Assembly (NCBI GenBank): GCA_002423075.1
Contig: DIUS01000006.1
Coordinates: forward strand, 7,791 to 15,558
From: Microbacteriaceae bacterium UBA6152
GTDB taxonomy: Bacteria > Actinomycetota > Actinomycetes > Actinomycetales > Microbacteriaceae
Reading direction: 5' to 3'
DNA length: 7,768 nucleotides
Position 1 is the first letter of the stretch. The number at the start of each line of letters is the position of its first letter. Positions 1 through 5,989 of this stretch are shown here, piece by piece. A program made the translations under genes and the position numbers. Below the pieces are notes generated by a model. That model worked only from the letters and a program-made list of their open reading frames with translations. It did no database searches and was not told the origin of the DNA.

Positions 1-2
1 TT

Positions 3-65
3 CTGGTGCTTGCTGTAGCGGGCGCGTGCGCAGCGGTCGTTGGTCGTGTGCTGGAGCCGACGTGA
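3..65 (+). CDS. possible C-terminal tail of a membrane protein (partial)
   Basis: An open frame enters from the left edge and stops with TGA at 63-65. Its 20 visible residues read LVLAVAGACAAVVGRVLEPT. This is a hydrophobic, alanine/valine-rich stretch followed by a short polar end, as expected for the last transmembrane helix of a transporter. No family can be assigned from so little. A second frame is also open from base 2 to 139 and ends with TGA overlapping the ATG at 136, but its residues and codons look less like a protein. The gene would lie upstream of, and on the same strand as, the FGE gene. Confidence 0.25.
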   Translation: MVLAVAGACAAVVGRVLEPT

Positions 66-135
66 TCCTGCGCTCGTCGACTCTCGGTAACGTCGCCATG
101 AACCCTGTTTTTGTCAGTGGTGGAAGATGGGACCC

Positions 136-1029
136 ATGAGTGTGACTGAGCCGATTCTGGTCGACCTGGTGTCGATCCCCGGCAACTCGTTTGTGATGGG
201 TTCGACGGCCTTCTATCCCGAGGAGGCTCCCACCGTTGTCCGCGAGGTTGCGGCGTTTCGCATTGCTCGCGCACCGGTGACCAATCAAGAGTTTTCGGCT
301 TTCGTTGCGGCCACGGGATACGTGACGACAGCAGAGCGACCCCTCAACCCGCAGGAGTTCGCCGGCGTCGCTGACCTGGACACTTCTCCGGGTTCTCTCG
401 TGTTCCGCCCCACATCGGGTCCGGTCGATCTGCGAGATTGGCGTCAGTGGTGGTCGTGGGTGCCCGGCACGAATTGGCGGCATCCTGGTGGGCCGGATTC
501 GACCATCATCGAACGGGAGGATCATCCTGTCGTTCACATCTCGTGGTTCGACGCCCAGGAGTTCTGCAACTGGTCGGGAACCCGGCTTCCGACCGAGACA
601 GAGTGGGAATTCGCCGCACGTGGGGGGTTGGATGGAGCGACGTTCGCCTGGGGCGAGGAACCCCAACATGTCGGGAAGCTGAAGGCGAATACGTGGCAGG
701 GAAGTTTCCCGTATCGAAATCTCGGGGCACTGGGATGGGTCGGCACATCGCCCGTCGGCGCTTTCCCCGCAAACGGATACGGCCTCCTCGACGTCACGGG
801 CAACGTATGGGAGTGGACTGCGACCGCGTGGTCGGATCGCCACAGCACACATACGTGTCAGTGTTCCCCGACAGGAAACGAGAACTCTGGAGGCTTTGTC
901 GCAAAGGGTGGTTCACATCTCTGTGCTCCTGAGTACTGCTTGCGGTATCGGCCCGCGGCGAGAACTCGGCAGACGCCAGATTCTGCCACGAGTCATATGG
1001 GCTTTCGAGTTGCGGCCGATGCAGGGTGA
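136..1029 (+). CDS. formylglycine-generating enzyme (FGE/SUMF1 family)
   Basis: Cofactor-type activator of type I sulfatases: it oxidises the cysteine of a CxPxR motif in the target to Cα-formylglycine, using O2 and a copper-bound cysteine pair. The 297-residue protein is a single FGE-sulfatase domain of normal bacterial length. Visible hallmarks, numbered from the ATG at 136, are the N-terminal GNSFVMGS (16-23), HPVVHISW..A.EFCNW (130-146), TRLPTETEWEFAARGG (149-164), TGNVWEW (221-227) and GGSHLCAPEYCLRYRPAAR (258-276), with the C-x4-C active-site pair at Cys263 and Cys268. It ends in the family's SHMGFRVA. These cysteines separate real FGE from related EgtB, PvdO or lectin-like proteins. 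An ATG at 127 is in frame, but GGAAG (122-126) abuts it and is well spaced for 136, so 136 is preferred. No signal peptide is seen, so it is probably cytoplasmic. Its GC content is visibly lower than that of the genes after 4772. No target sulfatase is in view. Confidence 0.93.
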   Translation: MSVTEPILVDLVSIPGNSFVMGSTAFYPEEAPTVVREVAAFRIARAPVTNQEFSAFVAATGYVTTAERPLNPQEFAGVADLDTSPGSLVFRPTSGPVDLRDWRQWWSWVPGTNWRHPGGPDSTIIEREDHPVVHISWFDAQEFCNWSGTRLPTETEWEFAARGGLDGATFAWGEEPQHVGKLKANTWQGSFPYRNLGALGWVGTSPVGAFPANGYGLLDVTGNVWEWTATAWSDRHSTHTCQCSPTGNENSGGFVAKGGSHLCAPEYCLRYRPAARTRQTPDSATSHMGFRVAADAG

Positions 1030-1188
1030 CTGACCGTGTTCACGTCGTCACGGACGTGGTGGGCCACCGTGGGTGACACCACTATGCGGGACGTGACCGA
1101 GCGCGGCTGGTTCGACGTCGCACTCTAGAACCGCAGACTCGCGAGGCCGGGTGCTCTGGCAACCCGGCCCCGCAAGAGCGTGCGCGAG
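1030..1188. other. convergent intergenic region
   Basis: This stretch separates the 3' ends of the FGE gene and the permease operon. It holds a small perfect hairpin CACGTC/GACGTG at 1041-1046 and 1053-1058, then a larger GC hairpin at 1145-1169. The frame that continues FGE past its TGA stays open to a TAG at 1126-1128 and reads with coding-like codons (32 residues, ending VTERGWFDVAL). It has no convincing start or ribosome binding site, so it is not called as a gene; it could be a decayed gene tail or chance. Confidence 0.5.
1145..1169. terminator. GC-rich hairpin, likely terminator of the permease operon
   Basis: A perfect 8-bp stem, GGCCGGGT (1145-1152) and ACCCGGCC (1162-1169), encloses a 9-base loop. 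It lies about 20 bases downstream of the TAG (1189-1191) that ends the MalG-type permease on the minus strand, and 115 bases after the FGE stop on the plus strand. No T-run follows on either strand, so it is not a textbook intrinsic terminator. Stem-only hairpins at convergent gene ends are common in high-GC actinobacteria, so a bidirectional terminator or RNA 3'-end stabiliser is inferred. Confidence 0.55.
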
Positions 1189-2043
1189 CTAGCGGCTGAC
1201 GCCGACCTGCAGGCCCTGCATGATGTACTTCGAGGCGAAGGCAAGCAAGATCAGCGGTATCGACGCTGTGATGAAGAGGCCCGCCGAGACCAACGGCTGG
1301 TCGGTAAGGAATCGCTCGCCGATGCTGGCGAGCTGCGGTGTGAGCAGGCGCATCGAATCGTCCGTAATGAGAATGAACGCGAAGATCAGCTCATTCCAAG
1401 CGCCGAGGAACTGGAGCACGGCGAGGGTAGCGAGTCCGCTCGATCCCATCGGCACGATGATCGACCACATGATGCGGAAGAACCCAGCCCCATCGATGCG
1501 GGCTGCCTCGATGACCTCGTCTGGGATGCCGCGGAACGAGAGCGTCAGGAAGAACGTGGCGAAGGGCAGCCCGGTGGCGACGTACACGAGGATGAGCCCC
1601 GCATAGGTGCTGACGAGATCGAATCGCGCAAGCATGAGATAGATGGGGATGATCAGCACGGGGCCGGGAATCAGCATCACCGACACGAAGGTCGCGGTAA
1701 TGAACTTGGTGCCCGGAACCGGCAGCTTCGCGAGTGCGTACCCCGCAAGCGAGGCCAAGACGAGCACGATGGACACGGAGATGGTTCCGACGAAAAGGCT
1801 GTTGAGAAAGGCCTGCCCGATTCCATACGAGTCGACGAGCCGCAGGTAGTTCTCGAATGTCCACTCCCCCGGGAGCCCGAAGGGGTTCTGCAGGTAATCG
1901 GCGTTGGTCCGTAGTGACGTGATGATGACGAAGTAGAGCGGATACAGGATCGTCGCTGCGACGACGAGTAGTGAGATGAAGATGGGCAGCTGCGAACGGC
2001 GAGACGAGATGCGCAAACTGATGACAACGTCTTCTTCGGCCAT
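1189..2043 (-). CDS. carbohydrate ABC transporter permease, MalG type
   Basis: Inner-membrane subunit of a sugar importer, 284 residues, the usual length for the MalG/UgpE branch (binding-protein-dependent transport inner membrane component, CUT1 family). About six hydrophobic segments are visible, at roughly residues 19-42, 82-104, 113-138, 147-170, 196-225 and 252-270. The cytoplasmic EAA loop that docks to the ATPase is present as EAARIDGAG (179-187), followed by FFRIMWSIIVP. NSLFVGTISV (81-90) and GAWNELIFA (214-222) are also typical of this branch. The start ATG (2041-2043) lies two bases after the stop of the partner permease, with AGGAGG at 2051-2056 inside that gene, so the two are translationally coupled. 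It is the last gene of the operon; substrate specificity cannot be read from it. Confidence 0.93.
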   Translation of the reverse strand: MAEEDVVISLRISSRRSQLPIFISLLVVAATILYPLYFVIITSLRTNADYLQNPFGLPGEWTFENYLRLVDSYGIGQAFLNSLFVGTISVSIVLVLASLAGYALAKLPVPGTKFITATFVSVMLIPGPVLIIPIYLMLARFDLVSTYAGLILVYVATGLPFATFFLTLSFRGIPDEVIEAARIDGAGFFRIMWSIIVPMGSSGLATLAVLQFLGAWNELIFAFILITDDSMRLLTPQLASIGERFLTDQPLVSAGLFITASIPLILLAFASKYIMQGLQVGVSR

Positions 2044-2045
2044 GG

Positions 2046-2993
2046 TCAGTCCTCCTCCCCGAGCTTGAAGACTTTGTTCTGAATGAGGGTGAGGATGCCG
2101 ATGAAGAGGAAGAGGATGACCGCGAGTGCGGCGCCCGATCCCAGGTTCGTGCTCGAGAACGCCCGCAGGTAGACGAGATAGTCAATCGTCGTCGTCTCGA
2201 AGCCGGGGCCGCCGGCCGTCATGACGAAGACAAACCCGAACAACGATGTGAAGGTGTACAGCACGTTGATGATGAACACGAAGCCGAGCACGCGACGGAT
2301 GTTCGGCAGCGTGATGTACCAGAGCCGCTTCCACCAGCCGGCACCGTCGATCGCAGCTGCTTCAAACACCGCCGGGTTGATTGAGGTGAGGCCGGCGAGC
2401 AGCAACAGCGACTGGTAGCCGAAGCCCGACCACACGAGCGCCAGGATGATGATGGCGATGGCGGTCGTGCCGTTGGTGAAGAACTGGATGGGCTCGATGC
2501 CGAACAGCCCGAGCGCCTGGTTGACACCGCCGTAGTAACCGAACGCGCTGCGGAACATGATGCCGATCACGGCGACCGAGAGCACGTTGGGCAGGAAGAA
2601 GATGACGCGGAAGTACTTCCAGCCACGCACCCGCTCGAACAGCAGCACCGAGACGATGAGCGCGGTGAAGATCACCAGTGGTACCGAAACCAGGAACTTC
2701 AGGTTGTTGATGAACACCTGATGCACGATCGGGTCGTTCAGCAGTGCAATGTAGTTGTCGAACCAGCGCCAGTCGTAGGTGAGGCCATTCGTTCTGGTGA
2801 ACGAGATGAAGACCGCGAAGGCGACGGGGAATGCCATGAAGCCCACAACCATAATCAAGGCCGGAAGTACGGCGAGCAGACCGACGATGCGGTCACGCCG
2901 GCGAGTGCCTCCGGGCTTGCGAGGGGCGTGGGCCTCGCCCGTGGGCGCCGCCGAAGCGGCACCCACGGACGAGGTCAGAGAAGCCGTGGTCAC
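2046..2993 (-). CDS. carbohydrate ABC transporter permease, MalF/UgpA type
   Basis: Second membrane subunit of the same importer, 315 residues. A polar 35-residue N-terminus rich in Ala, Pro, Arg and Gly precedes the first helix (about 36-64). Further hydrophobic segments lie near 100-118, 128-147, 176-200, 235-258 and 287-305. The EAA loop reads EAAAIDGAG (211-219), then WWKRLWYITLPNI. The MTAGGPGFETTTIDYLVY block (258-275) is characteristic of UgpA/LacF-like sugar permeases. The start is GTG at 2991-2993, overlapping the TGA of the binding-protein gene by four bases (GTGA), which indicates coupled translation. It pairs with the MalG-type permease to make the heterodimeric channel. No ATP-binding gene follows, consistent with a shared ATPase of the MsiK type found in many actinobacteria. 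Confidence 0.93.
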   Translation of the reverse strand: MTTASLTSSVGAASAAPTGEAHAPRKPGGTRRRDRIVGLLAVLPALIMVVGFMAFPVAFAVFISFTRTNGLTYDWRWFDNYIALLNDPIVHQVFINNLKFLVSVPLVIFTALIVSVLLFERVRGWKYFRVIFFLPNVLSVAVIGIMFRSAFGYYGGVNQALGLFGIEPIQFFTNGTTAIAIIILALVWSGFGYQSLLLLAGLTSINPAVFEAAAIDGAGWWKRLWYITLPNIRRVLGFVFIINVLYTFTSLFGFVFVMTAGGPGFETTTIDYLVYLRAFSSTNLGSGAALAVILFLFIGILTLIQNKVFKLGEED

Positions 2994-4324
2994 TGGTTCG
3001 CGATCTCGGTTTCATACGACGCTGCCAGCTGCGCGACCGCGTCTTCTGGCGTGATGCTGCCGAGGAAGACCCCGGCGTTCACGCGGTAGAACAGGTCGAT
3101 CGTGGCTTGCGGCATCACACTGTCGAAGGCGAACACGACACCGTCGGTCGCCTCCGCCAGCTGCTCGAACTGCTGACGCAGCAGCGGGTTCTCAATCTTC
3201 GACGGGTCGCCGTCGACGTGGTTCGAGCCCTGAGTTTGGTAGAGCTCGACGAACACGTCCTGGTTCTCCGCCACGGCGAGGAACTTGAGGAACTCGGCTG
3301 CGAGCTCCTGGTTCTCGCTGTAGTTGGTGATCGAGAGCGCAATCTCCGGTCCGCCCGCGCCCATGGCCGGGAACTCGGAGCCCTCAAGCGTCGGGATGAA
3401 GAATGAGCTCACGCCCTCTTCGCCGAACGCCTCGAGCATGTTGTTGTTCTCCCAGCTGCCCACGAGGTAGTAGGCAGCGTTCTCGGCGACGAAGCCCGCC
3501 GTCGACTCGCCGTTCGACACCTGACCGGCGTCGGGGTTGGTGAGCCCGCTGGCGCCCCAGTCGGCGAAGGCCTGGTACGCGTCGACCATGGCCGGGTCGT
3601 CGACCGGAATCTCGCCGGCGTACATCTGCGTGAAGGCCGTCTCACCGAGCTCGCCGCCGACGAGCGCCGAGATCATCCAGGCACCGACGTAGCCTTCGAG
3701 GTTGGCGACCCAGAAACCGCTCTTGTCGGTGTTGTCGACGACCTGCTGGCCGTTCTCCATGAGCTCTTCCCACGATTCCGGCGTGTCGGCCGGGTCGAGG
3801 CCGGCTGCCTCGAGAATCTCGTGGTTCTGGAACACGGTGAAGAGGTTGCCGGCGCCGAACGGCATGCCGAGCAGTGCACCATCGGCGCTGAAGCCTTCGC
3901 GGTTGACGTTGACGCCGGCCAGGTTGTCGAGCACCTCAGGGCCGAGCAGCGGGTCGAGGTCGGTGAAGAAGTCGCCGAACGAGATCGTCGGGCCACCTGC
4001 GTACTGGATGCGGATGTCCGGGCCGTCGCCCGCGATGGACGCGGCCTGGAACTGCGCTGCCGCAGAGGTGATGTCGCCGCCCTGCTGCACGACGGTCACG
4101 TCGACACCCGGGTTAGCGTCTTCGAACGCAACGGCCATTCTGTCGATGAACGAGTTCTCGAGGTCGGGGTCGCCGTTTTCCAGCGTGCGACCGAGAATTC
4201 CGGTGTCCCAGACGAGAAGCTCTTGAGCACCATCTTCTGCCGGTGCGTCTGTCGAGCAGGCCGCGAGGCTCGCTACCAGGCTGAGTGTCGCGATTACCGC
4301 GACGGTGGCCTTTCGTGTCTTCAT
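2990..4324 (-). CDS. extracellular solute-binding lipoprotein, sugar family 1
   Basis: Captures the substrate outside the cell and delivers it to the two permeases. The 444-residue protein begins MKTRKATVAVIATLSL, a typical type II signal peptide, with the lipobox LAAC placing the lipid-modified cysteine at residue 23. The mature part has the SBP_bac_1 pattern: an early VWDTG strand, AFEDANPGVDVTVVQQ, AAAQFQAASIAGDGPDIRI (the hinge-side GxGPDI signature) and a C-terminal LAEFLKFL. Mature length is about 420 residues, normal for CUT1 binding proteins. The protein is rich in Asp/Glu and aromatic residues, which is ordinary for a sugar binder. The start at 4322-4324 is chosen because AGGAAGGA (4332-4339) lies seven bases upstream and the signal peptide begins there; an upstream in-frame ATG at 4387 would add 21 arginine-rich residues without a site. 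First gene of the operon. Confidence 0.94.
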   Translation of the reverse strand: MKTRKATVAVIATLSLVASLAACSTDAPAEDGAQELLVWDTGILGRTLENGDPDLENSFIDRMAVAFEDANPGVDVTVVQQGGDITSAAAQFQAASIAGDGPDIRIQYAGGPTISFGDFFTDLDPLLGPEVLDNLAGVNVNREGFSADGALLGMPFGAGNLFTVFQNHEILEAAGLDPADTPESWEELMENGQQVVDNTDKSGFWVANLEGYVGAWMISALVGGELGETAFTQMYAGEIPVDDPAMVDAYQAFADWGASGLTNPDAGQVSNGESTAGFVAENAAYYLVGSWENNNMLEAFGEEGVSSFFIPTLEGSEFPAMGAGGPEIALSITNYSENQELAAEFLKFLAVAENQDVFVELYQTQGSNHVDGDPSKIENPLLRQQFEQLAEATDGVVFAFDSVMPQATIDLFYRVNAGVFLGSITPEDAVAQLAASYETEIANQ

Positions 4325-4348
4325 TGCTGTGTCCTTCCTATCGGAGCA

Positions 4349-4372
4349 CGCGACCGGGTGGCCCCGGTCGCG
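4349..4372 (-). promoter_or_regulatory. stable hairpin just upstream of the binding-protein ribosome site
   Basis: CGCGACCGGG (4349-4358) and CCCGGTCGCG (4363-4372) form a perfect 10-bp stem around a four-base loop; an A-T pair at 4348/4373 extends it to 11 bp. In the minus-strand transcript it ends about nine bases before the AGGAAGGA ribosome site. No T-run follows, so it is not a terminator. It may protect the mRNA 5' part or modulate initiation of the abundant binding protein; function is inferred. Confidence 0.5.
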
Positions 4373-4428
4373 TCGGGATTCGCGCACAGCACGGCGGCGC
4401 CACGTCGGGCCGTCGGTGATGCGGCGAG

Positions 4429-4457
4429 CTTCGGGCGGGCGGGTCGGCCCGCCGAAG
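4429..4457. repeat. imperfect GC-rich inverted repeat in the leader
   Basis: CTTCGG (4429-4434), then a one-base bulge, pairs with CCGAAG (4452-4457), and inner CGGGC pairs with GCCCG, giving about 11 bp with one bulge. It lies in the long leader of the binding-protein transcript. It may be only a consequence of the very high GC of this stretch. Confidence 0.3.
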
Positions 4458-4585
4458 GGTGCGGAGTGCGAGGGCGGGCGGCGAGCATGCGCGAGGCGTC
4501 GCCGGCGGCAGCCGGTGTGCTCTCAAGCGTCTGCGACATCATCGTCCCGTTTCTTCGCACCGTGGCAGGAGCCACGTTGTGCAGT

Positions 4586-4598
4586 CATTACATCATAC
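4586..4598 (-). promoter_or_regulatory. putative operator/-10 of the importer operon (site 1)
   Basis: On the minus strand this reads GTATGATGTAATG. The 11-base core GTATGATGTAA is identical to site 2 at 4667-4677 but in opposite orientation. The core contains TATGAT (4592-4597), a good match to a -10 hexamer pointing toward the binding-protein gene; no strong -35 is seen at 17 bp. A regulator bound here would block RNA polymerase. The FadR-subfamily protein encoded at 5990 is the obvious candidate, by proximity. Confidence 0.5.
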
Positions 4599-4661
4599 CT
4601 AGCCGGGTTCCGCACAAGACTGGATATGCAATTGTTACCACCGTCTGCGTGGAGCGCGGGT

Positions 4662-4679
4662 GTAACGTATGATGTAACG
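4662..4679 (+). promoter_or_regulatory. putative operator/-10 of the catabolic operon (site 2)
   Basis: GTAACGTATGATGTAAC (4662-4678) is an imperfect palindrome (GTnACnTnnnAnGTnAC) and includes the same GTATGATGTAA core as site 1, here on the plus strand. TATGAT at 4668-4673 would serve as a -10 for the dehydratase operon, with the transcript starting near 4680. TGTAAC is repeated directly at 4661-4666 and 4673-4678. The reverse complement of this palindrome and site 1 (4587-4603) agree at 13 of 17 positions. Assignment to the local GntR regulator is inferred. Confidence 0.55.
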
Positions 4680-4701
4680 GTGCATCGCGCGGTGGCGGTC
4701 A

Positions 4702-4732
4702 CGGGCGAGAGCCCGACTTCCCGCTCGGGGAG
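4702..4732 (+). promoter_or_regulatory. two small tandem hairpins in the dehydratase leader
   Basis: CGGGC (4702-4706) and GCCCG (4711-4715) close a GAGA tetraloop of GNRA type. Directly after it, CTTCCC (4717-4722) and GGGGAG (4727-4732) close a GCTC loop with one G-T wobble. Both would lie in the 5' leader of the dehydratase mRNA if transcription starts near 4680. The stems are short, so significance is uncertain. Confidence 0.25.
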
Positions 4733-4771
4733 CACGCACCATTTGACCATCGCGAAGGCGGCCCACGACTC

Positions 4772-5971
4772 ATGATCATCGATTCCGTCGACTTCTTTTA
4801 CGCATCGATGCCCGAGGTCACCCTCGAGGCCGATGGCAGTCAGGATGCCCTCCTTGTTCGAGTGGTCGCTGATGGTCAGGTCGGCTGGGGTGAATGCGAG
4901 GCCTCGCCGCTCACCTCCATTGCCGCCTTTGTGGCGCCTCGCTCGCACGGCGTCTGCCAGCCCGTTGCGGCATCCGTGTTGGGTGAGACGCTCGACGGCC
5001 CCGACGACATCGATCGCATCGCGCGGCAGGTCGGTCGCAACAGCCTCGACCTGCTGCAGGCGGGCCACACCTGGTCGGGCATCGAGATCGCGCTATGGGA
5101 TCTGCTCGGCAAGCTACGCGGCGAGCCCGTCTGGAAGATGCTCGGCTACACCGAGAACCACGCCAAGCTTCCCTACGCCTCGATGCTCATGGGCGACACT
5201 CCGCAAGAGACGCTCGATCGCGCTCGGCTGGCCCGGAGCAACGGCTTTCGCGCCGTCAAGTTCGGCTGGGGCAGCTACGGCACCGGGAGTGCCGCCGACG
5301 ATGCCGACCACGTCGCCGCCGCCCGCGAGGGGCTCGGCGACGACGCTCAACTGCTCATCGACGCCGGCCAGATCTGGGGCGACAACGTTGATGCTGCGAT
5401 CGCTCGGCTCGAGGCGCTCGAGAACGCACACGCGACGTGGCTCGAAGAGCCCTTCGTTCCGCACGCCTTCGTCGCGCACGCCGCTCTCGCGTCGCGAGCA
5501 CGCACGGTCGGCATCGCCGGCGGCGAAGGCGCACACACGGTGCACATGGCGACCAATCTCATCGACTACGGCGGCGTGCGATTCATCCAGGTGGATGCGG
5601 CGCGCATCGGCGGCATCGGGCCATCGAAGGCCGTCGCCGAGCACGCCGTGCGGCACGGCGTCACCTACGTCAACCACACGTTCACCTCGCACCTCGCGCT
5701 CTCGGCATCGATGCAGCCTTTCGCGGGGCTGGCCGATCACCGCATCTGCGAGTACCCCGTCGAGCCCAAGGCCGTGGCGCTCGCGATCTCGAGCAACCAC
5801 ATCACCCTCGACGCCAACGGCGAGGTGCGCGCACCCGATGCGCCGGGTCTCGGCATCGAGGTCGACTTGGCGGGCCTCACCCCCTACTTGCGGCACGTCG
5901 AGATCTCGATCGACCACGAGCGCGTCTACACGAGCCCCGAGGTGCCCCATAGGGTGAGTGAAACCGTCTAG
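4772..5971 (+). CDS. enolase-superfamily sugar-acid dehydratase (mandelate racemase/MLE type)
   Basis: A 399-residue member of the mandelate racemase/muconate lactonizing enzyme group, most likely an aldonate or aldarate dehydratase giving a 2-keto-3-deoxy acid. The N-terminal capping domain (about 1-125) contains GWGECEASP and the helix SGIEIALWDLLGKLRGEPVWKMLG. The barrel carries three expected Mg2+ ligands: Asp197 (LLIDAG), Glu225 (WLEEPF) and Glu252 (GGEGAH). The His-Asp catalytic dyad is Asp275 (QVDAARIGGI) and His302 (VNHTFTSHLALS). On strand 2 it has VKFGWG (Lys163), where mandelate racemase has KxK; the second lysine position is Gly165. Exact substrate is not readable. The start ATG has GAAGG at 4754-4758, a slightly long 13-base spacing. 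It is first gene of the operon, 18 bases ahead of the regulator, supporting a role in carbohydrate-acid breakdown. Confidence 0.88.
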   Translation: MIIDSVDFFYASMPEVTLEADGSQDALLVRVVADGQVGWGECEASPLTSIAAFVAPRSHGVCQPVAASVLGETLDGPDDIDRIARQVGRNSLDLLQAGHTWSGIEIALWDLLGKLRGEPVWKMLGYTENHAKLPYASMLMGDTPQETLDRARLARSNGFRAVKFGWGSYGTGSAADDADHVAAAREGLGDDAQLLIDAGQIWGDNVDAAIARLEALENAHATWLEEPFVPHAFVAHAALASRARTVGIAGGEGAHTVHMATNLIDYGGVRFIQVDAARIGGIGPSKAVAEHAVRHGVTYVNHTFTSHLALSASMQPFAGLADHRICEYPVEPKAVALAISSNHITLDANGEVRAPDAPGLGIEVDLAGLTPYLRHVEISIDHERVYTSPEVPHRVSETV

Positions 5972-5989
5972 GTGCAAGGAGGCTCACGC

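Larger units (their letters stand above)
4325..4771. promoter_or_regulatory. divergent control region between importer and catabolic operons
   Basis: A 447-base stretch lies between two divergently transcribed operons. About 4580-4680 is distinctly more AT-rich than its surroundings and carries an inverted pair of GTATGATGTAA motifs with -10-like cores. The part toward the binding-protein gene (4325-4580) is very GC-rich, holds two stable hairpins and would form a long leader of about 260 bases. The part toward the dehydratase (4680-4771) would be a leader of about 90 bases with two small tandem hairpins. No recognised riboswitch was found. Promoter placement is inferred from motif position only. 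Confidence 0.7.

Noticed and set aside
127..135. Upstream ATG for FGE adding three residues
   Set aside because: GGAAG directly abuts this ATG, leaving no spacer, while it is nine bases from the ATG at 136.
1180..1914. 244-codon plus-strand open frame rich in Glu, Asp, Arg and His
   Set aside because: Antisense to the MalG-type permease; the charged composition is the reverse image of hydrophobic codons.
4325..4387. Upstream start for the binding protein adding 21 residues
   Set aside because: It would put an Arg/Asp-rich stretch before a canonical lipoprotein signal peptide and lacks a ribosome site.
3821..4672. 283-codon plus-strand open frame reaching into the divergent region
   Set aside because: Mostly antisense to the binding-protein gene, no domain motifs, and it would run through the putative operator sites.
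4680..4771. Riboswitch in the dehydratase leader
   Set aside because: Only two short hairpins are seen; no recognised aptamer core and no expression platform.
5114..5977. 287-codon minus-strand open frame across the dehydratase gene
   Set aside because: Antisense shadow of a gene with intact catalytic residues; composition is typical of a reverse-complement frame.
5972..5989. Upstream GTG start for the GntR regulator
   Set aside because: It would place the perfect AGGAGG inside the coding sequence; the ATG at 5990 has the correct spacing.
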